A stretch of DNA of 15,236 bases. Source: an uncultured Geobacter sp. GTDB lineage: Bacteria; Desulfobacterota; Desulfuromonadia; Geobacterales; Geobacteraceae. The notes beneath the pieces were generated by a model. That model worked only from the letters and a program-made list of their open reading frames with translations. It had not been told where the DNA came from and made no database searches. Location of the stretch: assembly GCA_937886325.1 (NCBI GenBank), contig CALABV010000141.1, forward strand, positions 1-15,236, read 5' to 3'. Below, in pieces: positions 6,474 through 13,388 of the stretch; positions within the stretch are counted from its first letter, which is position 1; the number at the start of each line of letters is the position of its first letter. The position numbers were made by a program, and so were the translations under genes.

Positions 6474-7337
6474 TTATTGTTTTTTCAGTTTCTCAAGCGA
6501 CATCTGCGCCGACTGGAGGGTGTTCTGAAGCAGCATGGTGATGGTCATGGGACCGACCCCTCCGGGGACCGGTGTAATATGGGAGGCGCGCCGGGCAGCG
6601 GCATCAAATTCCACATCCCCCACGAGCCTGTTGTCGGGGAGACGGTTCACGCCTACGTCGATGACCACGGCGCCCTCCTTGATCCATTCGCCCCGGACCA
6701 TCTCCGCTTTTCCCGCGGCGGCTATCAGGATGTCGGCTGCTCCTATCTTGGCAGGGAGATCCACGGTTCTCGTGTGGCAGATGGTCACGGTGGCGTGCTG
6801 CTGCAGGCACATGAAGGCAACCGGTTTTCCGACGATATTGGAGCGGCCCACTATCACGACTTCCTTTCCCTTCAGGTCGATGCCCGACTCTTTCAGCAGC
6901 ACCATGATGCCGAACGGGGTACAGGGCTGGAAAACCGGCTTGCCGATAATCAGCCTTCCCATATTGAACGGATGAAAGCCGTCTACATCCTTATCCGGCG
7001 AGATAGCTTCCAGGATTCTTGAATCATCCATATGCTTCGGAAGAGGTAGTTGCACAAGTATGCCGTGAATCTTCGGGTCATGGTTGAGCTTATCAATGAG
7101 CGCGAGGAGCTCCGCCTCTTCGGTAGTGTCGGGAAGGGTGTATTCATCTGAGAATATTCCCACGTCACTGCAGGCCTTTTCTTTCATGCTGACGTATACC
7201 TTGCTGGCAGGGTTCTCTCCGACCAGGACGACAGCCAGGCCTGGACGTACTCCCTGTGCCGCGAGCCGCTGAGTTTCCGTTGCGATCTCTCCGCGGATTT
7301 TTCGTGCGATTGCTTTTCCGTCGATAATCAGCGCCAT
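6474..7337 (-). CDS. folD: Bifunctional methylenetetrahydrofolate dehydrogenase/cyclohydrolase
   Basis: This 287-residue cytoplasmic enzyme interconverts 5,10-methylene-, 5,10-methenyl- and 10-formyl-tetrahydrofolate (EC 1.5.1.5 and 3.5.4.9), using NADP. The catalytic pair is Y48-x3-K52 in SKVYVSMKEKAC. GILVQLPLPKH (92-102) supplies the conserved Gln, and SPDKDVDGFHPFN (113-125) the conserved Asp. The Rossmann segment is VIVGRSNIVGKPVA (161-174), and the C-terminal signature is PVPGGVGPMTITMLLQNT (256-273). Nothing is missing. The start at 7337 has AGGAG about nine bases upstream. A strong terminator lies between fmdB and folD, so folD needs its own promoter; I see only weak candidates near 7410-7440. 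Confidence 0.96.
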   Translation of the reverse strand: MALIIDGKAIARKIRGEIATETQRLAAQGVRPGLAVVLVGENPASKVYVSMKEKACSDVGIFSDEYTLPDTTEEAELLALIDKLNHDPKIHGILVQLPLPKHMDDSRILEAISPDKDVDGFHPFNMGRLIIGKPVFQPCTPFGIMVLLKESGIDLKGKEVVIVGRSNIVGKPVAFMCLQQHATVTICHTRTVDLPAKIGAADILIAAAGKAEMVRGEWIKEGAVVIDVGVNRLPDNRLVGDVEFDAAARRASHITPVPGGVGPMTITMLLQNTLQSAQMSLEKLKKQ

Positions 7338-7395
7338 AAATGGTAACTCCTGTAGTGTCAGCCCGTTTCCTCCGCGAAGGCCGGGCGCTTCCCTG

Positions 7396-7412
7396 CCGGC
7401 GAAAAACGCCGG
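7396..7412 (-). repeat. GC-rich hairpin in the folD leader
   Basis: CCGGCG (7396-7401) and CGCCGG (7407-7412) form a perfect 6-bp stem with a five-base A (or T) loop, about 60 bases before the folD start. On the minus strand no T-run follows. It could be part of the folD leader structure; function unknown. Confidence 0.35.
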
Positions 7413-7439
7413 ATATGAAACAAACTTTTTCGTAAGGAC

Positions 7440-7474
7440 AAAAAAAATCCCCCCGGTCCGGGGGGGGATTTTTT
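7440..7474 (-). terminator. Strong intrinsic terminator after fmdB (bidirectional in form)
   Basis: On the minus strand a GC hairpin (7468-7448; arms of C and G runs around GGACC) is followed at once by eight T residues (7447-7440), ten bases past the fmdB stop. On the plus strand the same hairpin is followed by six T residues (7469-7474), so it would also stop plus-strand transcripts. Confidence 0.88.
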
Positions 7475-7484
7475 CCAGAAACTG

Positions 7485-7736
7485 CTAGGCCGACGCAGAT
7501 GGGCAGGAAGCGCAGGAGCCTTCTTTCGGGCAGACCTGAGGTGTCTTCGGTCTCGAGTCCTTCGAGTATCCTTCGTTGTACCAGCCGCTTCCCTTGAGCG
7601 AGAAGCTCGTCCTGGAAATAAGCTTTTCAATGGAGCCGCCGCAGGCAGGGCATACGGTGGCAGGCTCGTCGGAAAATTTCTGGCGCAGTTCGAATTCTTG
7701 GCCGCAGTCTGAACAGCAGTATTCATATAAGGGCAT
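7485..7736 (-). CDS. FmdB-type zinc-ribbon protein
   Basis: This 83-residue protein opens with MPLYEYCCSDCGQEFE, the signature of the FmdB/CxxC regulatory-protein family. A zinc ribbon is formed by C7/C8-x2-C11 and C29-x2-C32 (VCPACGG), followed by SRTSFSLKGSGWY, also typical. The tail has further cysteines (CPKEGSCASC), which is common in delta-proteobacterial members and could form a second metal or redox site. FmdB was linked to regulation of an amidase operon, but the molecular role of the family is not established. The ATG at 7736 has a full AGGAGGT site (7750-7744). It is a single-gene transcription unit with its own promoter and terminator. Confidence 0.88.
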   Translation of the reverse strand: MPLYEYCCSDCGQEFELRQKFSDEPATVCPACGGSIEKLISRTSFSLKGSGWYNEGYSKDSRPKTPQVCPKEGSCASCPSASA

Positions 7737-7767
7737 GTGTGCTACCTCCTGAAACGTATTCCCTGTA

Positions 7768-7797
7768 ACTATAAGAAGTGGCCCCGGTGTTTGTCAA
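7768..7797 (-). promoter_or_regulatory. Sigma70-type promoter for fmdB
   Basis: On the minus strand TTGACA (7797-7792, perfect -35) and TATAGT (7773-7768, 5 of 6) are separated by 18 bases. The predicted start near 7761 gives a leader of about 25 bases that contains the AGGAGGT ribosome-binding site. Confidence 0.7.
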
Positions 7798-7827
7798 CCC
7801 CTTTGGGCAGTCGGGTGGATTTCAAAT

Positions 7828-8292
7828 CTATCTGAAAAGGCAGTTCGTCATGGCGAAGAGAAGAGGCGTCCGGTAGATGATTCCCACGACTTTCTTCTCC
7901 CGTACTACCGGAATCCGCTGAAAACGATGCTTTACGAACAGGCCCGCGATGTCCACGAGGAGTGCTTCTTCGGTGACGGAAATCGGTTCACGCTCCATGA
8001 TGTCTTCAACAAGCTTGTCCTTGATGGCGCCGCAGAGAAGGTCGAAATAGCCGGCCTCTTCCCGCAGCGATGGCTCTGTCGTCGCCGTTTGTTCCAAAAG
8101 CGCCTGCATGATGGTGAGGGGCATCAGGACGCCGGCCAGTTCGCCCCAATCGTTTACAACGACAAGACCCGGGGCCGAGTTGAGAAAACTCTTGTCCCCG
8201 TAATTCTTTTTCAGAAGGAGAACCGCTTCCTTCAGAGATGCCTTTCGGGAAATCGTCGGAACATCCTTTATCATTATGTCTCGTGCTTTCAT
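7828..8292 (-). CDS. CBS-domain pair protein
   Basis: This 154-residue protein is a stand-alone pair of CBS domains, small modules that bind adenine nucleotides or related ligands and usually act as sensors. CBS1 spans about residues 1-66 (MKARDIMIKDVPTISRKASLKEAV... VVVNDWGELAGVL) and CBS2 about 93-150 (VEDIMEREPISVTEEALLVDIAGL... RIPVVREKKVVGIIYR). The region between them (about 67-92) is an acidic linker. The ATG at 8292 overlaps the yggU stop as ATGA, which suggests translational coupling, and GGAG lies upstream with good spacing. A TTG at 8298 is possible but unsupported. It is the last gene of the yggT-divIVA-yggU operon; its ligand and partner are unknown. Confidence 0.86.
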   Translation of the reverse strand: MKARDIMIKDVPTISRKASLKEAVLLLKKNYGDKSFLNSAPGLVVVNDWGELAGVLMPLTIMQALLEQTATTEPSLREEAGYFDLLCGAIKDKLVEDIMEREPISVTEEALLVDIAGLFVKHRFQRIPVVREKKVVGIIYRTPLLFAMTNCLFR

Positions 8293-8612
8293 TCGCAACT
8301 CCGTGTCGGCTGTAAAAGTTTCAGGACGTCGTCCCTGCTGATGCCGTGTATTCTTACGGTCTTGTGCCTTGATTTTTCACCGACGATGATGGAAACATCG
8401 GATTTCGCAACTCGAAATAACTTGGCGAGGAATTCACGGCAGAGTTTGTTCGCGGCGCCTTCTACCGGCGGAGAGGACAGGCGAATCTTCATTTCGTTTC
8501 CGCTGATGCCGCAGATTTCATTGCGAGAGGCTTTCGGTTGAACATGCAGGGAGAAGGTTACCCCTTCCGGCGTTTCCGTGATACTGAAGCTTTCGTCTCC
8601 GGCGTTACTCAT
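8289..8612 (-). CDS. yggU: DUF167/YggU family protein
   Basis: This 107-residue protein matches the small YggU/DUF167 family: LHVQPKASRNEICG (about 22-35), MKIRLSSPPVEGAANKLCREFLAKLF (about 41-66) and IIVGEKSRHKTVRIHGI (about 75-91). The family has a known alpha/beta fold but no firm biochemical function. Its ATG (8612) lies inside the last codons of divIVA (overlap 8605-8612) and there is no clear Shine-Dalgarno sequence, so translation probably depends on coupling to divIVA. Its stop overlaps the CBS gene start by four bases. In many bacteria yggU sits beside yggT, as here. Confidence 0.9.
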   Translation of the reverse strand: MSNAGDESFSITETPEGVTFSLHVQPKASRNEICGISGNEMKIRLSSPPVEGAANKLCREFLAKLFRVAKSDVSIIVGEKSRHKTVRIHGISRDDVLKLLQPTRSCE

Positions 8613-9054
8613 CGGTGACCGTGATCATCTTGTAGTGTGAATCAAGCAGGGAGCGGAATGAGGTTTCGAACTGGGTCTTCTGTCTGCGAAGCTCCTGGAT
8701 ATCGTTTTTCAATTGAACCACTCTGTTCTGGGCGTCGGCGAGAATCTTTTCAGCCTGGACCTCCGCCTCGGCAAGGACCAGTTCGGCTTCCTTGCGGGCG
8801 TTGTTCTTCATTTCCTCCGTGATTTTCTGTGCCGCGAGCAGCATTTCACGCAGATCTTTTTCCCTTTGGGCAAGTACCTCGGCTTCGGATTGGGACTGCT
8901 GGACCTGATCCCGGAGGCTCGTGTTCTCGCGAATCAGATTTTCCATCTCCTGGGAAACCGCCTGCAGAAAGGAGTCCACGTCGTCCGGATTCAGTCCCCC
9001 GAGAAATTTCCCCTTGAACTGCTGTTGTTGAATGTCGAGAGGGGTGATTTTCAT
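8605..9054 (-). CDS. divIVA: DivIVA-domain coiled-coil protein
   Basis: This 149-residue protein begins with the DivIVA lipid-binding domain (residues 1-32, ITPLDIQQQQFKGKFLGG then LNPDDVDSFLQAVSQEM), followed by a long coiled coil to about residue 135, rich in Glu, Gln and Lys. Family members sense negatively curved membrane and recruit division or polarity factors; best known from Gram-positive bacteria, they also occur in several Gram-negative lineages. The chain is shorter than Bacillus DivIVA. The ATG at 9054 uses a GGAGGA site built into the last codons of yggT. The yggT-divIVA-yggU order resembles the ylm cluster of Gram-positives, though the yggS/sepF genes of that cluster are absent here. 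Confidence 0.9.
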   Translation of the reverse strand: MKITPLDIQQQQFKGKFLGGLNPDDVDSFLQAVSQEMENLIRENTSLRDQVQQSQSEAEVLAQREKDLREMLLAAQKITEEMKNNARKEAELVLAEAEVQAEKILADAQNRVVQLKNDIQELRRQKTQFETSFRSLLDSHYKMITVTDE

Positions 9055-9057
9055 GGC

Positions 9058-9369
9058 TTATCCTCCGATGCCAAGCTTCATTCGATACCCGAGGTCGAGG
9101 ATGGATGCAACGGCGAACTTCTGAAGAAAGAAAATCGCCAGCAGGACGATAAGAGGGGACAGGTCCAACCCTCCCATGGCGGGAAGCCTTTTGCGTATCT
9201 GGAAGAGCACCGGTTCGGTTGTGCGGTACAGGATGCTGACGATAGGGTTGTACGGATCGGGGTTGACCCAGGAGATCACCGCCCGGGCTATGATGATGTA
9301 CATGTAGATGGTAAGGATAATGTCCAGGACCTTTCCGATGGCGACAAGAAAATTGGCCGCAATAAACAT
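9058..9369 (-). CDS. yggT: YggT family membrane protein
   Basis: This 103-residue inner-membrane protein has two hydrophobic regions, about 4-35 and 66-85, separated by the family signature RAVISWVNPDPYNPIVSILY and then EPVLFQIRKRLP. YggT proteins are linked to osmotic tolerance, ion handling or thylakoid/nucleoid organisation in different lineages, without a firm mechanism. The ATG at 9369 has GGGAGA (9380-9375) in the correct place; earlier in-frame starts would add a charged leader, and their coding lies across the promoter. It heads the operon, followed by divIVA three bases later. Confidence 0.88.
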   Translation of the reverse strand: MFIAANFLVAIGKVLDIILTIYMYIIIARAVISWVNPDPYNPIVSILYRTTEPVLFQIRKRLPAMGGLDLSPLIVLLAIFFLQKFAVASILDLGYRMKLGIGG

Positions 9370-9411
9370 TACGCTCTCCCTGTGATCTGATTCCCGTAAG
9401 CAGAAAAACAA

Positions 9412-9440
9412 TTTATACAGAAAACGGCCGTGACTGTCAA
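9412..9440 (-). promoter_or_regulatory. Near-consensus sigma70 promoter of the yggT-divIVA operon
   Basis: On the minus strand a perfect TTGACA (9440-9435) and TATAAA (9417-9412, 5 of 6) are separated by exactly 17 bases. Transcription would start near 9405, giving a leader of about 35 bases. This is the strongest promoter match in the window. Confidence 0.78.
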
Positions 9441-9525
9441 GGTCGCCCGGTTCCGTTTTCCGCAATCGCATCGCGGCAATACGCTGCTTTCTCCTGGAGA
9501 GGGAGGATGCGTCCGGAATTTTCTG

Positions 9526-9553
9526 TTGTAACGCCGATGAATATCGCTATACT
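9526..9553 (+). promoter_or_regulatory. Possible promoter for the MerR-like gene
   Basis: TTGTAA (9526-9531, 4 of 6) and TATACT (9548-9553, 5 of 6) are separated by 16 bases. It would start near 9560, leaving a leader of about 205 bases that contains the whole inverted-repeat element before the gene at 9767. Confidence 0.4.
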
Positions 9554-9566
9554 GGAATGCCTGAAA

Positions 9567-9743
9567 CCTGAACCCGTGACGCCTTCACGCCTTTGCCTTC
9601 GCGGAACGCCTCGGTTTCCTGCGTTTGCGTGGGTTAAACCGGTCCGACGAAGTTCACCCGGCGTAACAGGCGAGAAACAGCATCGGCGACGTTCAAACCC
9701 CGGCATTTCGCTCGCCTCGGCATTCAGACATCACGGGTTCAGG
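9567..9743. repeat. Second long imperfect inverted-repeat element (177 bp)
   Basis: The ends are perfect 13-base inverted repeats (CCTGAACCCGTGA at 9567-9579 and its complement at 9731-9743). Nested inside, 9601-9617 pairs with 9695-9711 at 13 of 17 positions, and near the middle GGTTAAACC is a short palindrome. The size and design resemble the 183-bp element at 1433-1615. Both contain, in the same order, CATCGG, GACG(C/T)TC and CATTTCGC (here 9681-9686, 9688-9694, 9704-9711), so they may be divergent copies of one family. An open frame on the plus strand across it resembles no protein I know. The remaining bases 9441-9525 of the gap show nothing I recognise. Confidence 0.55.
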
Positions 9744-9765
9744 TGAAAATGAAAGGAGTCACCTG
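9740..9765 (+). promoter_or_regulatory. Hairpin presenting the ribosome-binding site of the MerR-like gene
   Basis: CAGGTGA (9740-9746) and TCACCTG (9759-9765) form a perfect 7-bp inverted repeat. Its 12-base loop contains the Shine-Dalgarno sequence AAAGGAG (9752-9758), directly before the ATG at 9767. It could be an RNA hairpin displaying the site or a DNA operator. Its first four bases are shared with the right arm of the large inverted repeat, so the two structures would compete. Confidence 0.45.
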
Positions 9766-9766
9766 T

Positions 9767-9952
9767 ATGTCCCTGGCAAAGACATGGTATACCGTGGAAG
9801 AGGCTGAGTCGAAGTTCGGGGTGCCCAGGGCACGGATACTTGAATGGGTGGATGAAGGTCTGGTCCGGTGCGAGCAGAAGGACCATCATGTAACCGTCAT
9901 CAATGGAGACGACCTGGAGTTGAAGGTCGAGGAACTCATCAAGGGGAAGTAA
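9767..9952 (+). CDS. Small MerR-like helix-turn-helix protein
   Basis: This 61-residue protein is essentially one winged-helix motif of the MerR/excisionase type: WYTVEEAESKFGVPRARILE gives the turn and recognition helix, and WVDEGLVRCEQKDHHVTVIN the wing. It lacks the dimerisation helix and effector domain of full MerR regulators. A DNA-binding or adaptor role is likely; its targets are unknown. I chose the ATG at 9767 because AAAGGAG (9752-9758) is well placed for it; a GTG at 9743 and ATG at 9749 are upstream of or overlap that site. Its 3' end overlaps the convergent ubiE by 14 bases. The inverted repeat just before the start could be an autoregulatory operator. Confidence 0.75.
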   Translation: MSLAKTWYTVEEAESKFGVPRARILEWVDEGLVRCEQKDHHVTVINGDDLELKVEELIKGK

Positions 9953-10661
9953 ACGGTTTCTCCCCCTGGAAAACCGTAACGATGCCGAAGCTGAGGTCGA
10001 CATGACAGGTGTGCGCGAACCCCGCGGCTTGCATGAGTTTCTCAAAGGCTTCCCTGCCGGGGAATGCGCGGACCGATTCTGGCAGGTAGCTATAGGCTGT
10101 GAAGTTCGAAAATAGGCCGCCGACTGCCGGCAGCAGGCGCCGGAGGTAGAGACTGTAGAGCGGTCTGAAGAAGGCGGAGCGCGGGGTGGAAAACTCCAGG
10201 ACCACGAGCCTGCCCCCCGGTTTCAGCACTCGGCATATTTCACGCAAACCGATTTCCCTGTCTTCGACGTTTCTGATGCCGAAGGCGATGGTCGCCGCAT
10301 CAAAGAAAGCATCCCGGAAGGGAAGTTCCTCGCAGGAGGCAACGGCCAGGGAAATTCTGCTTCCATACCGCGATCCGCTGATTTTCGACCGAGCTATCTC
10401 CACCATTTCACTACAGAAATCCGTACCCACAAGGCGGACAGAGTCGTTGGTCCCGGCGGCAGCCGCCAGAACCATGTCACCGGTTCCCGTCGCAATATCG
10501 AGCACCGTGCCGCCATCCGGACACAGGATCCTCTCAACGGCGGCCCGACGCCAGCGGTTATCGATCCCGAGGCTGAGAAGACGGTTCAGGAAGTCATACC
10601 TGGGCGCAATTATCGCGAACATTTCTCGTATGCGGGCGCCGGCCCGTGCGGGACTGTGCAT
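9939..10661 (-). CDS. ubiE: Demethylmenaquinone/ubiquinone methyltransferase (UbiE/MenG)
   Basis: This 240-residue class I SAM-dependent methyltransferase performs the C-methylation step of menaquinone (and, where present, ubiquinone) synthesis. MFAIIAPRYDFLNRLLSLGID (14-34) and WRRAAVE are the UbiE N-terminal signature. Motif I is VLDIATGTGDM (53-63), then GTDFCSEMVEIAR (79-91), FDAATIAFGIRNVEDRE (120-136), and RVLKPGGRLVVLEFSTP (144-160). In an anaerobe the product is most likely menaquinone, so menG is the functional name. The ATG at 10661 follows AAAGGA; a longer frame upstream reads through a non-conserved leader. It is divergent from cdaA (149-base gap, no convincing promoter seen) and convergent with the MerR-like gene. 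Confidence 0.92.
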   Translation of the reverse strand: MHSPARAGARIREMFAIIAPRYDFLNRLLSLGIDNRWRRAAVERILCPDGGTVLDIATGTGDMVLAAAAGTNDSVRLVGTDFCSEMVEIARSKISGSRYGSRISLAVASCEELPFRDAFFDAATIAFGIRNVEDREIGLREICRVLKPGGRLVVLEFSTPRSAFFRPLYSLYLRRLLPAVGGLFSNFTAYSYLPESVRAFPGREAFEKLMQAAGFAHTCHVDLSFGIVTVFQGEKPFTSP

Positions 10662-10810
10662 GTTTTTTCCTTTTTTCGTTGTAACGGCCACCGGGCATTT
10701 CCGGGACAGGCGCCAGGTCGGTGTGTTTTCAGGATAGTAGCATACGACGTCAGGCAAAGACATTTCCAGTTTTTTCGCCGTAGCATTCGAAGAGGCAGAG
10801 AGGTTCGCTC

Positions 10811-12217
10811 GTGTCGCCCGTCATCCGTTGGCAGGACATCGCAGACATCATCATCATGAGTTTTCTGGTGTATCACCTGTACGGCTGGTTCAGGCACACC
10901 AAGGCTTTTCAGGTCGTCATCGGCCTTGGTTCCCTTGGCGTCGTGTACATGGTCACCAAAAACCTCGGTTTCTTCATGACGAGCTGGATCCTCCAGGAAT
11001 TGGGCACGGCGCTTTTCGTGCTTATCATCGTCATCTTTCAGGCGGAGATCCGGCAGGCTCTGTACCGTATCAGTCCGTTGCGCAGCATTTTCGGGCGTCA
11101 GGATCCGGTCCACTCCGTGGATGTGGGCAGGCTTGTGGAGGCCGTATTTTCGCTCGCGGTTTCCCGCACGGGCGCCATTATCGTATTCCAGCGCACGGAA
11201 CCTATCGATGAATATCTCTTCAACGGCATTCCGGTGGAAAGCAGTATATCCGGCGAGCTCATCGGCTGCATCTTCAAGGACGGCTCTCCTCTCCATGATG
11301 GGGCACTGATAGTCAGGAACGGCAGGATCGCCCAGGCCTCATGTCACCTGCCTCTTTCCACCAATTCCGAGATTCCCCAGCAGTACGGAACCCGTCATCG
11401 CGCCGCCCTGGGACTCTCGGAGCGTTCCGACGCGGCAGTGGTAATCGTTTCGGAGGAGAGGGGAGAGGTTTCCCTGGCTCTTTTGGGAAAGCTGGAGAGA
11501 ATGGAAACAGCGCAACAGCTATCCACGCGGCTTACGGAGCTTCTTTTCACCCCGGTCCCGGAAGCCGCGCATCTCTCCCTTGTTCGACGCATGACAAGGA
11601 ACTTCTGGCCGAAGCTCGCGACGTTCGCCCTGGTGTTTGTCTGCTGGCTGGTTATAACCGCGCGGCAGGGGGAAATAACCACCATCTCCGCTCCCGTCCA
11701 GTTCCACAATCTGCCGGACAGCCTGCTGCTCGGCAAGAGCTCTCTCGATTCGGTGGAGTTGCAGTTGAAGACCATCTCCAGCCTGATCCCGCTGCCGAAG
11801 GAGGGAAATGTCGTTGCCGATATCGATCTCTCCCGCATGCAAGAGGGGAACAATCAGGTTCTTTTCCGGAAAGAGGACTTCAAGCTTCCGTCCGGGGTGG
11901 TGATAACACGGATTAAACCTGCCGGTATGCGTGTGGTAATCGAAAAGAGGATGCGGAAACTTGTCCGTGTGGAGCCGCGATTCACGGGAGCCCCGGCTGA
12001 CAATCTTCGTCTGAAGAGATACAAGGTGTCCCCTTCGATGGTGATGGTTGAAGGCCCTGCGTCGATCCTCTCCCAACTGGAGTCCCTCCGGACGGAGGAA
12101 ATCAGTCTCGATGTGCCTGCCGGCGCCAGGACGATGGAGAAGAGGCTGGCGGTGCCCGCCCAACTCCGGGCACTGTATGATGATCAGGTGAAAGTGAGGA
12201 TAGTCATCGGAAAATAG
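10811..12217 (+). CDS. cdaA: Membrane diadenylate cyclase CdaA fused to YbbR (CdaR-like) domains
   Basis: This 468-residue protein joins two functions that are separate genes in Bacillus. Residues 1-80 carry about three membrane helices. Residues about 95-250 are the DisA_N/DAC domain, with the catalytic D163-G164-A165 in SPLHDGALIV, R195-H196-R197 in GTRHRAALGLSE, and SEERG near 214. It should make c-di-AMP from two ATP. A fourth helix (about 267-284) leads to two predicted extracytoplasmic YbbR domains (about 287-375 and 380-468), which regulate CdaA when separate. The GTG at 10811 has AGAGG seven bases upstream and gives the family N-terminus. The usual neighbours glmM and folP are absent; instead ubiE lies upstream and a LysM peptidase downstream. 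All catalytic motifs are intact. Confidence 0.9.
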   Translation: MSPVIRWQDIADIIIMSFLVYHLYGWFRHTKAFQVVIGLGSLGVVYMVTKNLGFFMTSWILQELGTALFVLIIVIFQAEIRQALYRISPLRSIFGRQDPVHSVDVGRLVEAVFSLAVSRTGAIIVFQRTEPIDEYLFNGIPVESSISGELIGCIFKDGSPLHDGALIVRNGRIAQASCHLPLSTNSEIPQQYGTRHRAALGLSERSDAAVVIVSEERGEVSLALLGKLERMETAQQLSTRLTELLFTPVPEAAHLSLVRRMTRNFWPKLATFALVFVCWLVITARQGEITTISAPVQFHNLPDSLLLGKSSLDSVELQLKTISSLIPLPKEGNVVADIDLSRMQEGNNQVLFRKEDFKLPSGVVITRIKPAGMRVVIEKRMRKLVRVEPRFTGAPADNLRLKRYKVSPSMVMVEGPASILSQLESLRTEEISLDVPAGARTMEKRLAVPAQLRALYDDQVKVRIVIGK

Positions 12218-12236
12218 GAGCCTTTTTCCGTTTTTG
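12208..12236 (+). terminator. Possible weak terminator after cdaA
   Basis: CGGAAAA (12208-12214) and TTTTCCG (12224-12230) form a 7-bp stem that overlaps the cdaA stop codon and is followed by TTTTTG. The stem is AT-rich, so termination may be incomplete. Confidence 0.35.
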
Positions 12237-12266
12237 TTGACAAAGGCGCCGTATTCGGTGTATAAG
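12237..12266 (+). promoter_or_regulatory. Sigma70-type promoter for the LysM-NlpC/P60 gene
   Basis: A perfect TTGACA (12237-12242) and TATAAG (12261-12266, 5 of 6) are separated by 18 bases. Transcription would begin near 12273, giving a leader of about 47 bases before the ATG at 12320. Confidence 0.7.
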
Positions 12267-12319
12267 TTTCGAAATTTCAGAATTGTGTTTTGTGTTATAA
12301 AACAAGCAAAGGAGGGAGC

Positions 12320-13363
12320 ATGAATAGAGGTCTGCACCTTATCGTCGTATCCATATTCCTGGCCGCCTTCCCGTCACTTGCCTTTGCCGCGAAGACCCAT
12401 GTAGTCAAAAAAAGCGACACTCTGTATTCCCTTTCAAAGAAATACCATGTGACGGTACAGGATATCAGATCCGCCAACAACCTTGTCGGCAGAAATCTCA
12501 AGCCGGGAAACAAGCTGGTTATCCCGCCCAGAACGATTACCTCGGCGGCCGACCGCGCCGCGCATCAGAAGATCAAAGGCAACACCTACAAAGTACGAAA
12601 AGGCGATACGCTGGCCAAAGTCGCGAAGAAGACCGGTGTATCAATCGCGGAGCTGAAGCGACTGAATTCGCTGCACGGCAAAGCGTTCAGGCCGGGCAGG
12701 GTTCTCGCCCTGCGCGAAGCCGCTCCTGTCGATGAGCGCGTGGAAAAGCCCGTCAAGAAGTATGTCGTGCGGAATGCCGAGCTTTTCTCCAATGAGGAAT
12801 ACGAACGTACTCTCGCGGAACTCACCGACGCGGATCCCCAGAAGCCGATCGATTTGGAGAAGAACATCGAGCTTGCGACCGATGCCTCGAAACGCCTTAA
12901 AAAGAGCGCGTTCAGTTTTCTCGGCACCCGCTACCGTTTCGGCGGGAACAGCCGCAGCGGCCTCGACTGCTCAAGTTTCGTGCAGCACGTTTTCCGCGAA
13001 CTGGAAATAAACCTTCCGAGGACAGCGCGCGAGCAATTCTGGACCGGCGAGCCCGTGACCTCCTATGACCTGCAGAAGGGCGACCTCGTGTTTTTCAGAA
13101 CCTATGCGCCCTTCCCCTCCCACGTGGGCATCTATCTCGGCGAAAACAAGATGATACATGCCTCCTCCCGCGACAGAAAAGTGGTCATCTCTTCCATGAA
13201 CACGCCCTACTACCGTTCCCGCTTTATCGGAGCGAAAAGATATCCAAAGCTGAACCCGGACACCGTGCGGCTGGAGGATCTGCTCGCGGGAACCGAGGTG
13301 ACTGAAGAAATGGATGACGATGTCGTGAAGAATGATACTCTGGGCCTGCAAATGAGCAACTGA
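12320..13363 (+). CDS. Secreted LysM-NlpC/P60 cell-wall peptidase
   Basis: This 347-residue exported protein has a signal peptide (1-23, likely cut after AFA), two LysM domains that bind peptidoglycan (about 26-69, THVVKKSDTLYSLSKKYHVT; and 89-132, TYKVRKGDTLAKVAKKTGVS) and a C-terminal NlpC/P60 domain (about 192-308). The catalytic set is C217 in LDCSSF, H268 in SHVGIY and H280 in MIHASS. It probably cleaves peptide cross-links (gamma-D-Glu-diaminopimelate type bonds) during wall growth. The tail from about 312 is acidic and has no domain I recognise. The ATG at 12320 has AAAGGAGG upstream. Lying just after the c-di-AMP synthase, it may share a wall-homeostasis role, though it has its own promoter and terminator. 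Confidence 0.9.
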   Translation: MNRGLHLIVVSIFLAAFPSLAFAAKTHVVKKSDTLYSLSKKYHVTVQDIRSANNLVGRNLKPGNKLVIPPRTITSAADRAAHQKIKGNTYKVRKGDTLAKVAKKTGVSIAELKRLNSLHGKAFRPGRVLALREAAPVDERVEKPVKKYVVRNAELFSNEEYERTLAELTDADPQKPIDLEKNIELATDASKRLKKSAFSFLGTRYRFGGNSRSGLDCSSFVQHVFRELEINLPRTAREQFWTGEPVTSYDLQKGDLVFFRTYAPFPSHVGIYLGENKMIHASSRDRKVVISSMNTPYYRSRFIGAKRYPKLNPDTVRLEDLLAGTEVTEEMDDDVVKNDTLGLQMSN

Positions 13364-13388
13364 CGAGAATTGCGGTTTTCCGGAGGGA

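Noticed and set aside
9507..9746. 79-codon plus-strand frame in the yggT-MerR gap
   Set aside because: It spans the promoter candidate and both arms of the long inverted repeat, lacks a ribosome-binding site and matches no family I know.
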